NCBI GenBank assembly: GCA_004143605.1
Contig: AWVY01000036.1
Location: forward strand, 23,629 to 57,960
Direction: 5' to 3'
Length of the DNA stretch: 34,332 nt
DNA from: Desulforamulus aquiferis
GTDB lineage: Bacteria > Bacillota > Desulfotomaculia > Desulfotomaculales > Desulfotomaculaceae
Shown here: positions 1-8,761 of the stretch, piece after piece
Layout: each line of letters opens with the position of its first letter
How positions within the stretch are numbered: position 1 is the stretch's first letter
Notes under the pieces: model-generated
Seen by the model: only the letters and a program-made list of their open reading frames with translations
The model's database searches: none
Told to the model about the DNA's origin: nothing
Made by a program: the position numbers and the translations under genes

Positions 1-1627
1 GGCCAGGGAGCGAAGGGCATTGGTGACAAAAACACGCTTTTTAGATTCCCGTCTGATATGCCTGATTTTATCCATTGGGTGATCATGGGGGATAGGGGTC
101 ATTCCGTCATCCTTTAATATGACCACCTGGCAAAGACCTCGGGGGGAAGGTGCTCCTCAAAGAACTTAACAGTCCCATCCTCCAGTCTGACATGATATAG
201 GCTCTCAACCTTGGCCAGGGGATATTTTTTAATATCCTCCGCTAAATCGAAATCATTTAGGCCAAGCTCCGAATTGATTAGCATGGTTACCATGTCACCG
301 GCCCCGGCTAAATGAATGGAGATGGGTTTACCTTCCCGGGTAACGATGGCAGCATCTGTTGATCCGCCGCCCATATCCAAAATTGCCAGAGGACGATCAG
401 TACCTGGAGTTGTTAAGGCCCCGTGAATAGCCATATTAGCTTCAACACCAGCTATAATAACCCTGGTTCCCAATTCCTCGGTAAGCTTATCGGCTATTTG
501 CTGCATAGGCAGTCTGCTGGTTTTAACCATGGCAGCAAGGGCAACTGCATTCTCCAAAGCAAACTCACCGGCAAGACCACCCTGGACCTTTTGCGGCACA
601 AAGGTGTCTACAGCTAACACATCCTGTATTTTCATTTCTGAAAGGGGCTGGTTGGTAAGCTCCGCCATTACCTGACGCACCCTTTCCAGCATGCCGTTAA
701 CATGGGTTCCAGACTCTCCCTGCACGTCATTAATTGGCTGAACCCGCTCCACAACTTCCATGATTGCCTCAGCCCCGGACTCTACATCAATTTCAACCCG
801 TCCCCTTTCTCCCATGACATTAAGGGAACCGGCCGGTATTGAGCGGGCCTTTACATCACCCTGGGGTGTGCGTATTACTACTGCCGAACGATTACCTATT
901 AAGGCCCGGGCAATTGGCACCACCATTCTAGTCTCATCGGAGCTAAGGTTAAAGACGGTGGCCAGACCGTAGGGATTTGATAGGGTAGTAATGGTTTGAC
1001 CGGCCTCAGCAACTTCAACAGCTGACAGCATGCCAACGGGAACCTTCTCAATCAGGGTTACTTCATCAACAACAGGGATTTGATGCTTAAGCCTTTTGGC
1101 TATTAATACAGCATCATCCTGGCGTACAACGGCACCTTGAATATCCACACCAGCTTCCATTGCAGCATTTATTCCCTCTGCAGCATCTTCAAAATCAATG
1201 CCCTTGGGAATAAGGCAAATTACCTTTTCGCCGGGGGATATATCAGGAAGACTTTCCCAGGTGACAGTTGTTCCAACCCCCAGTCCGATCCCTCCAGGTG
1301 TAGAAGGGTTATGTCCTATCATTGTTGATTCAGTAATGATAGTTTCAGTGATGGTTTCCATGGCCACATCACCAATAACCGGGGTAGCCTCATTAAGCCT
1401 AATTTCATCTAGCCTGACATGATCCACATCTTCTATATTGATATTGGCTTTTTTCATTGCATCCCGGAGAGCGGTTACCACCCCCGGAACATTGGCAAGG
1501 GTGCCTTGATACCTGTTGTCTTAGTTATGCTGCTGGACAGATATTCATATATTTGGCCGTGATCAACCTTGGCCAAGCATACTTCAGTGGTGGAGTTACC
1601 AATATCAACTCCCGCTATGATAGGCAT
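1..1627 (-). CDS. pduG: Diol dehydratase reactivase large subunit PduG (partial at window edge, two frameshifts)
   Basis: Reactivating factor for B12-dependent diol dehydratase; in this family an ATP-using ASKHA chaperone swaps damaged cobalamin for fresh AdoCbl. The start ATG follows a GGGTGG site and the N-terminus MPIIAGVDIGNSTTEVCLAK carries the phosphate-1 loop (DIGNSTTE). A second nucleotide-binding signature, LDMGGGSTDAAI, lies in the C-terminal half. The reading frame breaks twice: near 1504 (one G missing on the coding strand, restoring TGIKGTLANVPGVV) and near 126 (restoring VFARVVILKDDG). The C-terminus lies beyond the left edge. It starts 12 bases after the pduE stop, so it is the distal gene of the visible operon. 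The small reactivase subunit pduH is not in the window. Family assignment is firm; the breaks are probably consensus errors. Confidence 0.93.
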
Positions 1628-1638
1628 GAAATCCCACC

Positions 1639-2160
1639 CTATTCCGCTTTGAGACGTTTCCGTCGTTCGTAAACTCCAGCAGCCTCTCTGACAAAAGCGG
1701 CGTTAATTTTAGCGTTATATTTTACTTCCATTTCTTCAGCTATTTCCATAAGTTCTTGCTTTGTTGAGCGGTACGGCCTCAGGGCATTATAGATTTCCAA
1801 CAGGCGCTCATCAGGGATTGCCACCAATTCCGCAGCCCGACGGAGGTTATTAGCAAATTGGGTTCTGCCAACACCATCGGCGATTTCTGCTTGCAGACGA
1901 AGGGTCTCTGGTGTAATGCGAACATCCTCTGATTTGATGTTGCCGTTTAGTATACCCTCAAGGGTGACATCCTGTATTTTTTTACCAGTAGGAGTTTTTA
2001 ATAGTTCAGGCCGCTTTGTAGCCAGGGGGTAATCACGATCTGGAGATAGTCCAACAGCTCCAGTCTGGGTAGTAACCCTGGGTGTAGATGCCTGGGGTGT
2101 TTGGGCCATGGATTTCAATACTTCACGTACGATATTCTCAATAGTTTTTTGATCAGCCAT
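1639..2160 (-). CDS. pduE: Diol dehydratase small subunit PduE
   Basis: Gamma subunit (173 aa, the usual size) of the adenosylcobalamin-dependent propanediol/glycerol dehydratase, which turns 1,2-diols into aldehydes inside the microcompartment. The frame is intact. The N-terminal stretch MADQKTIENIVREVLKSMAQ is an amphipathic helix followed by a T/P/Q-rich linker, the layout of a shell-targeting (encapsulation) peptide; a similar helix starts PduD. The conserved core reads YPLATKRPELLKTPTGKK and the C-terminus YERRKRLKAE. A clean GTGGAGGTGAATAATATG start site precedes it. It lies between pduD (16-base gap) and pduG (11-base gap). Very sure. Confidence 0.96.
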   Translation of the reverse strand: MADQKTIENIVREVLKSMAQTPQASTPRVTTQTGAVGLSPDRDYPLATKRPELLKTPTGKKIQDVTLEGILNGNIKSEDVRITPETLRLQAEIADGVGRTQFANNLRRAAELVAIPDERLLEIYNALRPYRSTKQELMEIAEEMEVKYNAKINAAFVREAAGVYERRKRLKAE

Positions 2161-2176
2161 TATTATTCACCTCCAC

Positions 2177-2832
2177 TTAATTAAAACTGTACTTCCAGTT
2201 CAACGGCTTGGCGCCGGGAACAACGTGCTCTGTTTCCTTAATATGAAGTACAGCGGCCTTTGCCTGATACTTAGGCCGAGCCATTTGGTCATTTCTGGTG
2301 GGCACTGGTGTTGGATGCTCACCCTTGGCATATTTTGCAGCATTACGTCCTATTGCCCGGTAGGCTTCTAGATCCAGTAGAGGTGACTGGGGGAAAAGTT
2401 CAAGGTTGCTTAAAGGTGGTAAATCCTTCTGGTGAATTACGTGGTGCCTCTAGATTGAAGACCGACGGCGACACCTGAACCACAGATTTTTGCACCCTCG
2501 TAGGCGAGGAAGCCAACGTCAGAGGTACCTAATACCCGGATCACCCTTGGACGTATACCTTCTTCCTCAATGCCGGCAATAACTTCACGCAGCACATCAC
2601 TATGGGGGATATTTACAATTGTTTTGTTTTGATGCTTGCCAAAAGCAGGGGCCAGGGCAATAACTACCTCATCTGATTTTGTACCGGTGGTTGCATTGCC
2701 CTTTTCCAATAGGGTCATGGTGCGCCCGGTAGCAACAGCCATTTTCTTGGCAGGTGTGGGCTGCTCCATGCCAGAGAGAACTTGACCAACAATTTCCCGG
2801 ATCAATTGTTCACTTATTTGCATATTTGTCAC
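2177..2832 (-). CDS. pduD: Diol dehydratase medium subunit PduD (one frameshift)
   Basis: Beta subunit of the AdoCbl-dependent diol dehydratase; with PduC it forms the cobalamin-binding interface. The N-terminal helix [20 protein letters not shown] resembles the PduE helix and fits a shell-targeting peptide. The conserved block [17 protein letters not shown] and the glycine-rich [14 protein letters not shown] are intact. The frame then breaks at 2440, where one G (coding strand) is missing; restoring it gives [20 protein letters not shown] and runs to the natural end [10 protein letters not shown]. The repaired length is 218 aa, close to the roughly 224 of characterised homologues. It lies 8 bases downstream of the pduC stop. 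Confidence 0.94.
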
Positions 2833-2840
2833 CTCTCCCG

Positions 2841-4507
2841 TTATACGTCCAGTTCGGCTGGATTGATGGCCTGACGTATGTTTTTAATTTCATCCCAACG
2901 TTCCTTACTTAGTCTGTAGCCGGTTCCTGGACCTCTGTAATCATTTTTATTATTGACAGCACTGATAACATTAAGCTTCTTGTCAAGGATGGCAGATGTA
3001 TGTAGGTAATCACCGGAAACACGCTGCTTAAGTGTGCCTAGACATTCTCAGCCACATCTGTAAAGCCGTTTTTGGCCAGAGCCTTAACGATATCTACACC
3101 TGTAATACCACGTTTCATCATTTCTTCAGCTGCTTTTAAATCTTCTACTACGTTACGTTTGATGACTTCTTTAGTTCCATGGGCATAGGTTGCAGCTTCA
3201 ACCTCTTCGTCAGTAATGGCAGGGAAGCCTAATTCCTTAAACACAGCCTGTAGGCTTTGCCGGCCTTATGACGTATGGCAATGACCGCTTCCTCAGAAAC
3301 CGGACGCAGACCGCCATCAACCATGAGATCACGCTGGATGATGTTCCAGTCATCATAGTCATCAACATCCCAGTTGGAACCTGCGAACATGTTGTCATAG
3401 TTTGGACTTGCGCTGTAGCCGGAGCAAATGAAGTCAGTGCCTGGCAGCATTTGCATTAGGGTACGGGCGGTACGGCGAATATCCGAGTGGGTAAAGGTCT
3501 GGTCATTACTGGAGGCCACTTCCAGGTCAAGCATGGCAGCAGTAAGGTTTTCACCCAATACCGCACGAATTCCCGAAGGAACAGCTGCGGGAACCCCGAT
3601 ACAGCTTACAGAACCGTTTTGCAGACCCTGAACGCCGGCACCTTTAGTCAACATAATGCAGCGTACTTCCAGGTACAGCATGGACTTACCCTCGGCATAG
3701 CCATTTGCACCTCGGAACCGGTACCGGATGTAAAGCGCATTTTTAAGCCGCGGGAGGCATAGGCCGAGGCCAGAAAGGCCTTTGACCAGGGAGTATCATC
3801 ACCGTCAACAAATACGTTTTCAGTGCCGTATACAGAAATTGTTTCGGCATAGGCAGTGATTCCACGCATACCCAGGAGAAGCTCAGTTGCTTCTTCCAAA
3901 GCACACTGGATAAGTACTCCACCACGTCCCACCTGGCCCCTACCTGCAGTGAAAGGGCGTTAAAGGGGGCATAGCGAACAACCGCCACAGTTGTTTCCAT
4001 CTCATCAAAGCCACGCAAGGCAGCTTCAGCAGCATCAGCAGCGATTAATACCGGGTTGTCCTGTGTATTGGTAACGTGACACTGGTTTGACGGGATTTTA
4101 CGGGCACGCATTTTCTGCATGGCCATCATCATTTCAACCACGTTCATGGTGTTTAAGACTGCAACGATTTTAGCGGCTGTCAAACCACGGGTAATTTTGA
4201 TAACTTCATCCCGGGAGACATGTATATCCACCAACATCCTGGCAATTTCGGTATTGTCCATAGCCATGGCTTTTTCGGCTACGGTTGTGTCTATGGCATA
4301 GTCCGCAATAAACTGGTCAATAAAGTCAAATTGCTCCCTGGGCTTACCATCCATTTCAATTACTTTTCCGCCCTGGATTTTAATACTTGGCTTAGGATCC
4401 TTTGGGTTATCCATGGCTACCAGGCCAACCTCTGGCCATTCAACTACAAAGCCATCCTGGTTAACAGGGCGGGCAGCCAGCATTTCAAAACGTTTTGATC
4501 TCTTCAT
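2841..4507 (-). CDS. pduC: Diol dehydratase large subunit PduC (four frameshifts)
   Basis: Catalytic alpha subunit, a TIM-barrel AdoCbl enzyme that converts 1,2-propanediol or glycerol to the aldehyde by radical chemistry. It starts MKRSKRFEMLAARPVNQDGF, a family hallmark, after a GGGGGAAACAGAG site. Four one-base losses split it: near 3937 (repair gives VGGQVGRGGVLIQC), 3701 (VQMGYAEGKSMLYLEVRC), 3253 (KALQAVFKELGF) and 3041 (AENVLGTLKQRV). After repair the protein is 556 aa, matching the family, and ends AINPAELDV. The block SGYSASPNYDNMFAGSNWD is typical of the active-site region. Substrate preference (propanediol or glycerol) cannot be settled by eye. Because every repair restores conserved sequence, I do not call it a pseudogene. 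Confidence 0.95.
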
Positions 4508-4526
4508 CTCTGTTTCCCCCTGTTGT

Positions 4527-5311
4527 TTAGATGTAAGGAGTAGTTACCGATGGAGCAGGGCCAGCCATAGCTTCTAATAATTTTTTTCCGGTTTCCCTGG
4601 CAGAAATTACTGACTGACGTACTGCACCGGAATCTCCTGTAATCATTAGAATAACCTCGTTAGAGAAGCTGGTGCCATTTGCTGGGCTGGCAAAGCCAAC
4701 CACTTCCACACTGGCAGTTTTTACAGCCACATCTGCCATTACTACCCCTATGGCAGCCGGGGCTCCTACGATTAGGCCAAAGGCCTTGCCAAGGGGAGCA
4801 CCAAAGGCCTTATTAATTGCTAGGCTGGCCCGGGCGGTGTACTGCATTTCAAGGTGACCGGCATCATTGGCATATACATCTCCGAAGGTGCGTTCAAGCT
4901 CACCTAGGCAACCTCTATGGCCCGGCGGGCATCGGATACTTCCTCAGCTCCAAAAATAATTAAGGAACCATGGCCGGCGCCACCTTTGGTATCCCTAGGT
5001 AGCTCAATAGTAACGATCTCGGTATTGGTAGCTTTGACAGCTTCATCTGCGGCCATAATATGGGGACCTGCACCGGTACGGGCACCAAGAATACCAAGGG
5101 AGCGGTACTTGGGATCCAGCTTCATTTTCTCATGCAAAGTGGGGTCAATATTGGCAATAACCAGACCAATAGTATCGCCTATTGCAGTGCCTACAAATTC
5201 GGTTAGACTGGGCTTAGAAAAAACCCTCTGGCCAGTAGCAGGTGAATCCTGTACAGTGGCTGTACGCTTTTTAATTTCGTCCATGACCTTTTCGATCAAC
5301 TGGTCTGTCAT
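4527..5311 (-). CDS. pduB: Microcompartment shell protein PduB, tandem BMC domains (one frameshift)
   Basis: Trimer-forming shell protein with two BMC domains (BMC-T type), a main facet component of propanediol-utilisation microcompartments. Domain 1 includes GDTIGLVIANIDPTLHEKM and the pore-region segment ARTGAGPHIMAADEAVKATN. Domain 2 includes LGKAFGLIVGAPAAIGVVMADVAVKTA. One base is missing near 4907; repair joins IEVALGELERTFGDVY and gives 261 aa (family about 270). The N-terminus MTDQLIEKVMDEIKKRT is a helix plus linker like the extension that attaches cargo in other PduB proteins. It is placed between pduA and pduC, 19 bases before the dehydratase start. Confidence 0.93.
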
Positions 5312-5333
5312 TTCTTACACCTCCATGATCTTT

Positions 5334-5606
5334 CTAATTCTTAGGAAGAATTTTTTCCACGTCTGAATGAGGTCTTGGAATAACGTGAACTGAGACGACC
5401 TCTCCTACGTTTCGGGCTGCAGCTGCACCGGCATCGGTGGCAGCAGTGATAGCACCAACATCACCACGTACCATTACGGTAACCAGACCGGAACCAATTT
5501 TTTCATAACCGACTAGGGAAACATTTGCTGCCTTCACCATAGCATCAGCAGCTTCAATTGCTCCTACTAAACCCTTGGTCTCTACCATTCCTAAAGCATC
5601 GTTCAT
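5334..5606 (-). CDS. pduA: Hexameric microcompartment shell protein PduA/PduJ
   Basis: Single-BMC-domain shell hexamer of 90 aa, intact. It begins [20 protein letters not shown] and contains the canonical [27 protein letters not shown] sections, where the loop around K-I-G-S-G lines the central pore. It ends [17 protein letters not shown]. The start codon overlaps the pduV stop (ATGA), so the two are probably translationally coupled. PduA and PduJ are too alike to tell apart by eye; only one such gene is in view, and others may lie beyond the left edge. Confidence 0.95.
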   Translation of the reverse strand: MNDALGMVETKGLVGAIEAADAMVKAANVSLVGYEKIGSGLVTVMVRGDVGAITAATDAGAAAARNVGEVVSVHVIPRPHSDVEKILPKN

Positions 5607-6040
5607 AATTTCTCCCCCCTTTCCCTGAGATATGCAATCAATTCAGGCAAACCAGCCCCAGTATGTGCGGAAACATAAAAATATGGCTCTTTTATTCCCG
5701 CTTGTTTAAGGAGTGCCTTAGCTTTTTCCCGGTTAGCACCGGGAAGATCTATTTTTGTAATCACTCCCACAACGGGTCTTATAAGTAGTGAGATAAAACC
5801 AGGTGGTAGTGAAACCTTGGTATCTGTTGCATCCTGTACAACAAGAACAATTTTGGCCTCAGCAGCAGTAACTGTGAGGGAGGAATAAAAACGTGGCATT
5901 TGCACATATTCCCCAGGAGTATCAATTGACCCATTGACATAGCTGATACTTTGGGTCTTAACTGCCTTTTGGCCATTTTGCTGTAAGGCATTTAGCAGAG
6001 ATGTTTTTCCTGTACCTATGGGACCGACTACCATTATCAT
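5603..6040 (-). CDS. pduV: PduV/EutP-family small GTPase-like protein
   Basis: P-loop protein of 145 aa, intact. The Walker A motif GPIGTGKTS is at residues 6-14, and TKID (guanine-specificity type) lies about 95 residues on. EutP/PduV proteins are linked to microcompartments; PduV has been tied to organelle positioning, but the biochemical role is poorly known. The start ATG (MIMVVGP) is fixed by the in-frame pduU stop just upstream. The 3' end overlaps pduA by 4 bases. In Salmonella pduV comes late in the operon; here it comes second. Confidence 0.88.
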   Translation of the reverse strand: MIMVVGPIGTGKTSLLNALQQNGQKAVKTQSISYVNGSIDTPGEYVQMPRFYSSLTVTAAEAKIVLVVQDATDTKVSLPPGFISLLIRPVVGVITKIDLPGANREKAKALLKQAGIKEPYFYVSAHTGAGLPELIAYLRERGEKL

Positions 6041-6055
6041 AGATTTAGGACCTAG

Positions 6056-6384
6056 TCATGGTGCTGGAGTAAATCCTAGCCCTTCAGCCAAAAGATTAGT
6101 TACCTGCTTCAGGGCAGCCTCTACCGAAGATATATTTCCGGTAATAACTAGAGAGCCTGTAAAACGATCCATAAACCCAAGCTGTACCGCTGCAGTTTGG
6201 TAGCAACATCCGCTGCAATTATTGCTGCCTCGCTAGGTGTAATTGTTAAAATACCAATGGCACCGTTATTGCTAATACCAAGCTTTTCACATAGTTCCTC
6301 TTTCGGGTTGGCTATAAGGTGGGCTAAGGTAACTTGTTTTCCCGGTACATACTCTTGAACCACTCTCTGTTTTTCAGCGCACAT
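6056..6384 (-). CDS. pduU: Microcompartment shell protein PduU (EutS-like; one frameshift)
   Basis: Circularly permuted BMC-domain shell protein of the PduU/EutS family. It opens with [20 protein letters not shown], which forms the beta-barrel cap in this family, then [20 protein letters not shown]. One base is missing in the run near 6196; repair gives [20 protein letters not shown] and 109 aa, ending [19 protein letters not shown] site lies before the ATG. It is the first gene of the pdu operon here and is divergent from the alcohol dehydrogenase gene at 6620. A terminator-like hairpin lies in its leader. Confidence 0.93.
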
Positions 6385-6407
6385 GATTTATTACCTCACA
6401 AAAATAA

Positions 6408-6427
6408 AAAGACTATCTAAAGTCTTT
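6408..6427 (-). terminator. Hairpin with U-run in the pduU leader, possible attenuator
   Basis: On the minus strand the arms AAAGACT and AGTCTTT enclose a 6-base loop (TTAGAT) and are followed by TTATTTTTG, ending about 10 bases before the pduU ribosome-binding site. Since the only plausible promoter space for pduU is upstream of it, a terminator here would act as an on/off switch by antitermination. The stem is short, so this is inference. I could not make the upstream sequence fit the two-hairpin ANTAR motif. Confidence 0.45.
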
Positions 6428-6519
6428 CTCGGTAGCTTCTAGTTATGCACAAAAAAAGAAAAAATTCTGATTTCCTTATGGAGATGATGACATTCTTTGG
6501 GATAAAAAATATTTAACAG

Positions 6520-6569
6520 AGGATTTTGGTTTAGGATTTTGGTCTTACACAAATAATAAAAACTATACT
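6520..6569 (+). promoter_or_regulatory. Direct repeat and promoter-like elements upstream of the iron alcohol dehydrogenase
   Basis: Two exact copies of AGGATTTTGGT (6520-6530 and 6533-6543, period 13) sit next to a poor -35 (TTGGTC) and a TATACT -10 at 6564, with a long 19-base spacer. A tandem repeat touching a weak -35 is the usual layout of an activator site. The activator is unknown. The remaining pdu/adh divergent spacer holds no other clear feature. Confidence 0.4.
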
Positions 6570-6619
6570 CAGCATATGAGGTGTCATTATAAAAGCAAGG
6601 CTGGAAGGGAGAGGAAAAT

Positions 6620-7776
6620 TTGAAAAAGGTTTTTGAGTATTTTATTACTCCAATTAGCCTTTTAGGTGTAGGGTGTTTAGAAGAACTTAAAAATTATCTT
6701 AAGCCCATGTCGTTCAGAAAAGCCCTGATTGTAACGGATAAAGTACTGGTAGATACTGGCTTAGTAGATAAGTTATATACGTTCTTGATCGGGAAGGAAT
6801 TTTGTACATAGTTTATAAAGATGTTTCACCCAACCCAACAGTGAACCAAGTGGATTTTGGCCTAAAATTAATGAAAGATAACGGCTGTGATTTTTTAATC
6901 TCCTTTGGCGGTGGGTCACCCCATGATTGTGCTAAAGCCATTGCCCTATTAGCAACAAACGGGGGAGACATAAGGGATTACGAGGGTATCAACAAAGTTA
7001 AAAAGTCCTCTGCGCCACTTATTGCCATAAATACAACAGCAGGGACAGGCAGCGAGCTGACCAGATTTTGCATCATAACAGATGAAGAGAGACAAATAAA
7101 GATGGCCATTAATGATTGGCGAGTGACACCTGTGATTGCTGTAAATGATGCGGAACTTATGATAGGCAAGCCCCCAGGTCTTACTTCTACCACGGGAATG
7201 GATGCCTTAACCCACGCCATAGAAGCCTATGTTTCTGTCAATGCCAGCCCCATAACAGATTGCCAGGCCCGTAAGGCCATAGACTTGGTATTTAATCACC
7301 TTCTGGAAGCCTATAAAGATGGTAATAACATAGAGGCAAGGGAAGGGATGGTTTATGCCCAATTTTTAGCAGGAATTGCCTTTAATAATGCGGGTTTAGG
7401 CTATGTACATGCCATGGCCCACCAACTGGGAGGTTTTTATGATTTGCCACACGGTCTCTGCAATGCGGTGCTATTGCCAGCGGTAATGAGATTTAACCTC
7501 CCGGTAGTGGCTAAAAAATATGCAAGGGTAGCCAGGGCAGTAGGTATTGACACAGGAGGTCTGACTGACGAGCAGAGCGCAGAGTTATTAATAGAAAAAA
7601 TTGAACAGCTTAATAAGGAATTATCTATACCTTTGAAGCTTAGTGAACTAAGAGGCTTTAATGCCGGGGATATTCCCCAATTGGCAGAAAATGCCCTAAA
7701 GGACATTACCAGGCTCACAAATCCACGGCAAGGCAACCAGGAGGATGTTGAGGAAATATATCGCTCCATCGTATAA
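6620..7776 (+). CDS. Iron-containing alcohol dehydrogenase, DhaT/PduQ-like (one frameshift)
   Basis: Group III Fe-dependent dehydrogenase, probably reducing the aldehyde made by the dehydratase (1-propanol or 1,3-propanediol formation) and recycling NADH. The TTG start follows GGGAGAGG. The NAD-binding motif GGGSPHDCAKA and the metal ligands in GMDALTHAIEAY and VHAMAHQLGGFYDLPHG are present. A base is missing near 6787; repair joins YTFLDREGILYIVYKDVSPNP and gives 385 aa, the normal length. The PHDC form and the TSTTGMDAL block are closer to 1,3-propanediol dehydrogenase (DhaT) than to general Fe-ADHs. It is divergent from pdu and ends in a strong terminator. Confidence 0.92.
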
Positions 7777-7820
7777 AAACCCGGTACTGCTGTTGAATAA
7801 CCAGTAGTACCGGGTTTTTT
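7777..7820. terminator. Strong bidirectional intrinsic terminator
   Basis: A stem of about 16 bp (AAACCCGGTACTGCTG paired with CAGTAGTACCGGGTTT) with a short loop and T-run, directly after the dehydrogenase stop. The complement also ends in a U-run, so it can serve the convergent eutJ gene at 7826. Confidence 0.92.
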
Positions 7821-7825
7821 ATTTA

Positions 7826-8644
7826 TTATCCAAACATGGCAATTCCTAAGGGAGTAACGAGCAAGGGGTGGGGGGGGACATGCACCCTTCGGCCAAAGGC
7901 TTTACTAAAGTGGGTTTCAAAATCTTGTAAATAAGCAGTTCCTCCAACCACGTAGACAGGATAGTCATGGTACTCCCGGTGACCTGCCAGCATGTCCTTC
8001 ACAATGGTAGCCATTTTTTCAACAACTGGAAAGATCACAGGCATGATTTTTCTATGTTGGCTTTCATCACGTTTCATGTGTTCGGCCTCTGCAAAGGGAA
8101 TGTTATATGCTCCTGATAACACAAGGGAAATGTGTGTTCCTCCTGTTGGCTCGTCGGCTGTAAAAGCTAAATCACCATTTTTTAGAACAGCTATTCCGGT
8201 GGTACCACCTCCAATGTCTACAACAATACCATGATCTATATTTAAGGCCTTGGCTGCTGCCACAGGCTCATCAACCTGGGAAACTGGTTCTATACCTGCA
8301 CCGGCAATTACATGACCACAGGCTAAGGCATTACGACCTACTGTTCCAGGAGGCACTGCAGTGGCACCCTTTTCTAACTTGACACCAATTAATTGCTCTA
8401 CCTCATCCTTTAGTTCCTCGACAATGGATGTTGCACCCCTAAAGTCCACCACTAAGCCATCCCTAACCACCGAGGCCCACCTCATACTGCCTGCCACAGG
8501 ATTACCTTCATTATCTGTAACCACCAGGACGACATCTGCAGTTCCCAAATCCACTCCTACTTTATAGGGACCAGAAAGCTTAGTGGCTGTTTTAGTTTCT
8601 ATCAGGTGGTGTAGTTGCTTTATTCTGGAATAATCTGTTTCCAT
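7826..8644 (-). CDS. eutJ: EutJ-family ASKHA chaperone-like protein
   Basis: 272 aa, intact. Actin/Hsp70-fold protein with phosphate-1 motif VGVDLGTADVVLVV near residue 28, phosphate-2 motif IVVDIGGGTTGIAVL, and adenosine motif YVVGGTAYL. It matches EutJ of ethanolamine-utilisation loci, thought to act as a chaperone for the enzymes or shell. Here no eut genes are in view and the neighbour is a pdu locus, so it may serve the diol-dehydratase compartment. It is monocistronic: a terminator flanks each side. It converges on the iron alcohol dehydrogenase. Confidence 0.88.
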   Translation of the reverse strand: METDYSRIKQLHHLIETKTATKLSGPYKVGVDLGTADVVLVVTDNEGNPVAGSMRWASVVRDGLVVDFRGATSIVEELKDEVEQLIGVKLEKGATAVPPGTVGRNALACGHVIAGAGIEPVSQVDEPVAAAKALNIDHGIVVDIGGGTTGIAVLKNGDLAFTADEPTGGTHISLVLSGAYNIPFAEAEHMKRDESQHRKIMPVIFPVVEKMATIVKDMLAGHREYHDYPVYVVGGTAYLQDFETHFSKAFGRRVHVPPHPLLVTPLGIAMFG

Positions 8645-8676
8645 TGGTAATCTCCCCGTCCTTAATTAAAAATTTA

Positions 8677-8693
8677 ACAGTAGTATTTACTGT
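8677..8693. promoter_or_regulatory. Inverted repeat upstream of eutJ, possible operator
   Basis: Perfect 6-5-6 inverted repeat, ACAGTA-N5-TACTGT, in the 80-base space between the cobalt-operon terminator and eutJ. Its position just upstream of the gene suits a regulator site, but no regulator can be named. Confidence 0.35.
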
Positions 8694-8726
8694 GTGCCGA
8701 CACTTTAGACCTTGACAGGGAAAAGG

Positions 8727-8757
8727 AAAAACGCGTAGGGAATTCCGACGCGTTTTA
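8727..8757 (-). terminator. Intrinsic terminator of the cbi operon
   Basis: Arms AAAACGCGT and ACGCGTTTT around an 11-base loop, followed on the minus strand by a T-run. It lies immediately after the cbiO stop and separates the cobalt transport unit from eutJ. Confidence 0.85.
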
Positions 8758-8761
8758 TAAA

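Noticed and set aside
2841-4507. Reading the split pduC pieces as separate small genes or as a decayed pseudogene
   Set aside because: Each break is one missing base in or beside a short run and repair gives exactly conserved sequence and length; the same pattern is seen across the whole window.
6385-6480. ANTAR two-hairpin antitermination motif before pduU
   Set aside because: Only one convincing hairpin exists, and its loop does not have the A-x-x-G pattern at the expected positions.
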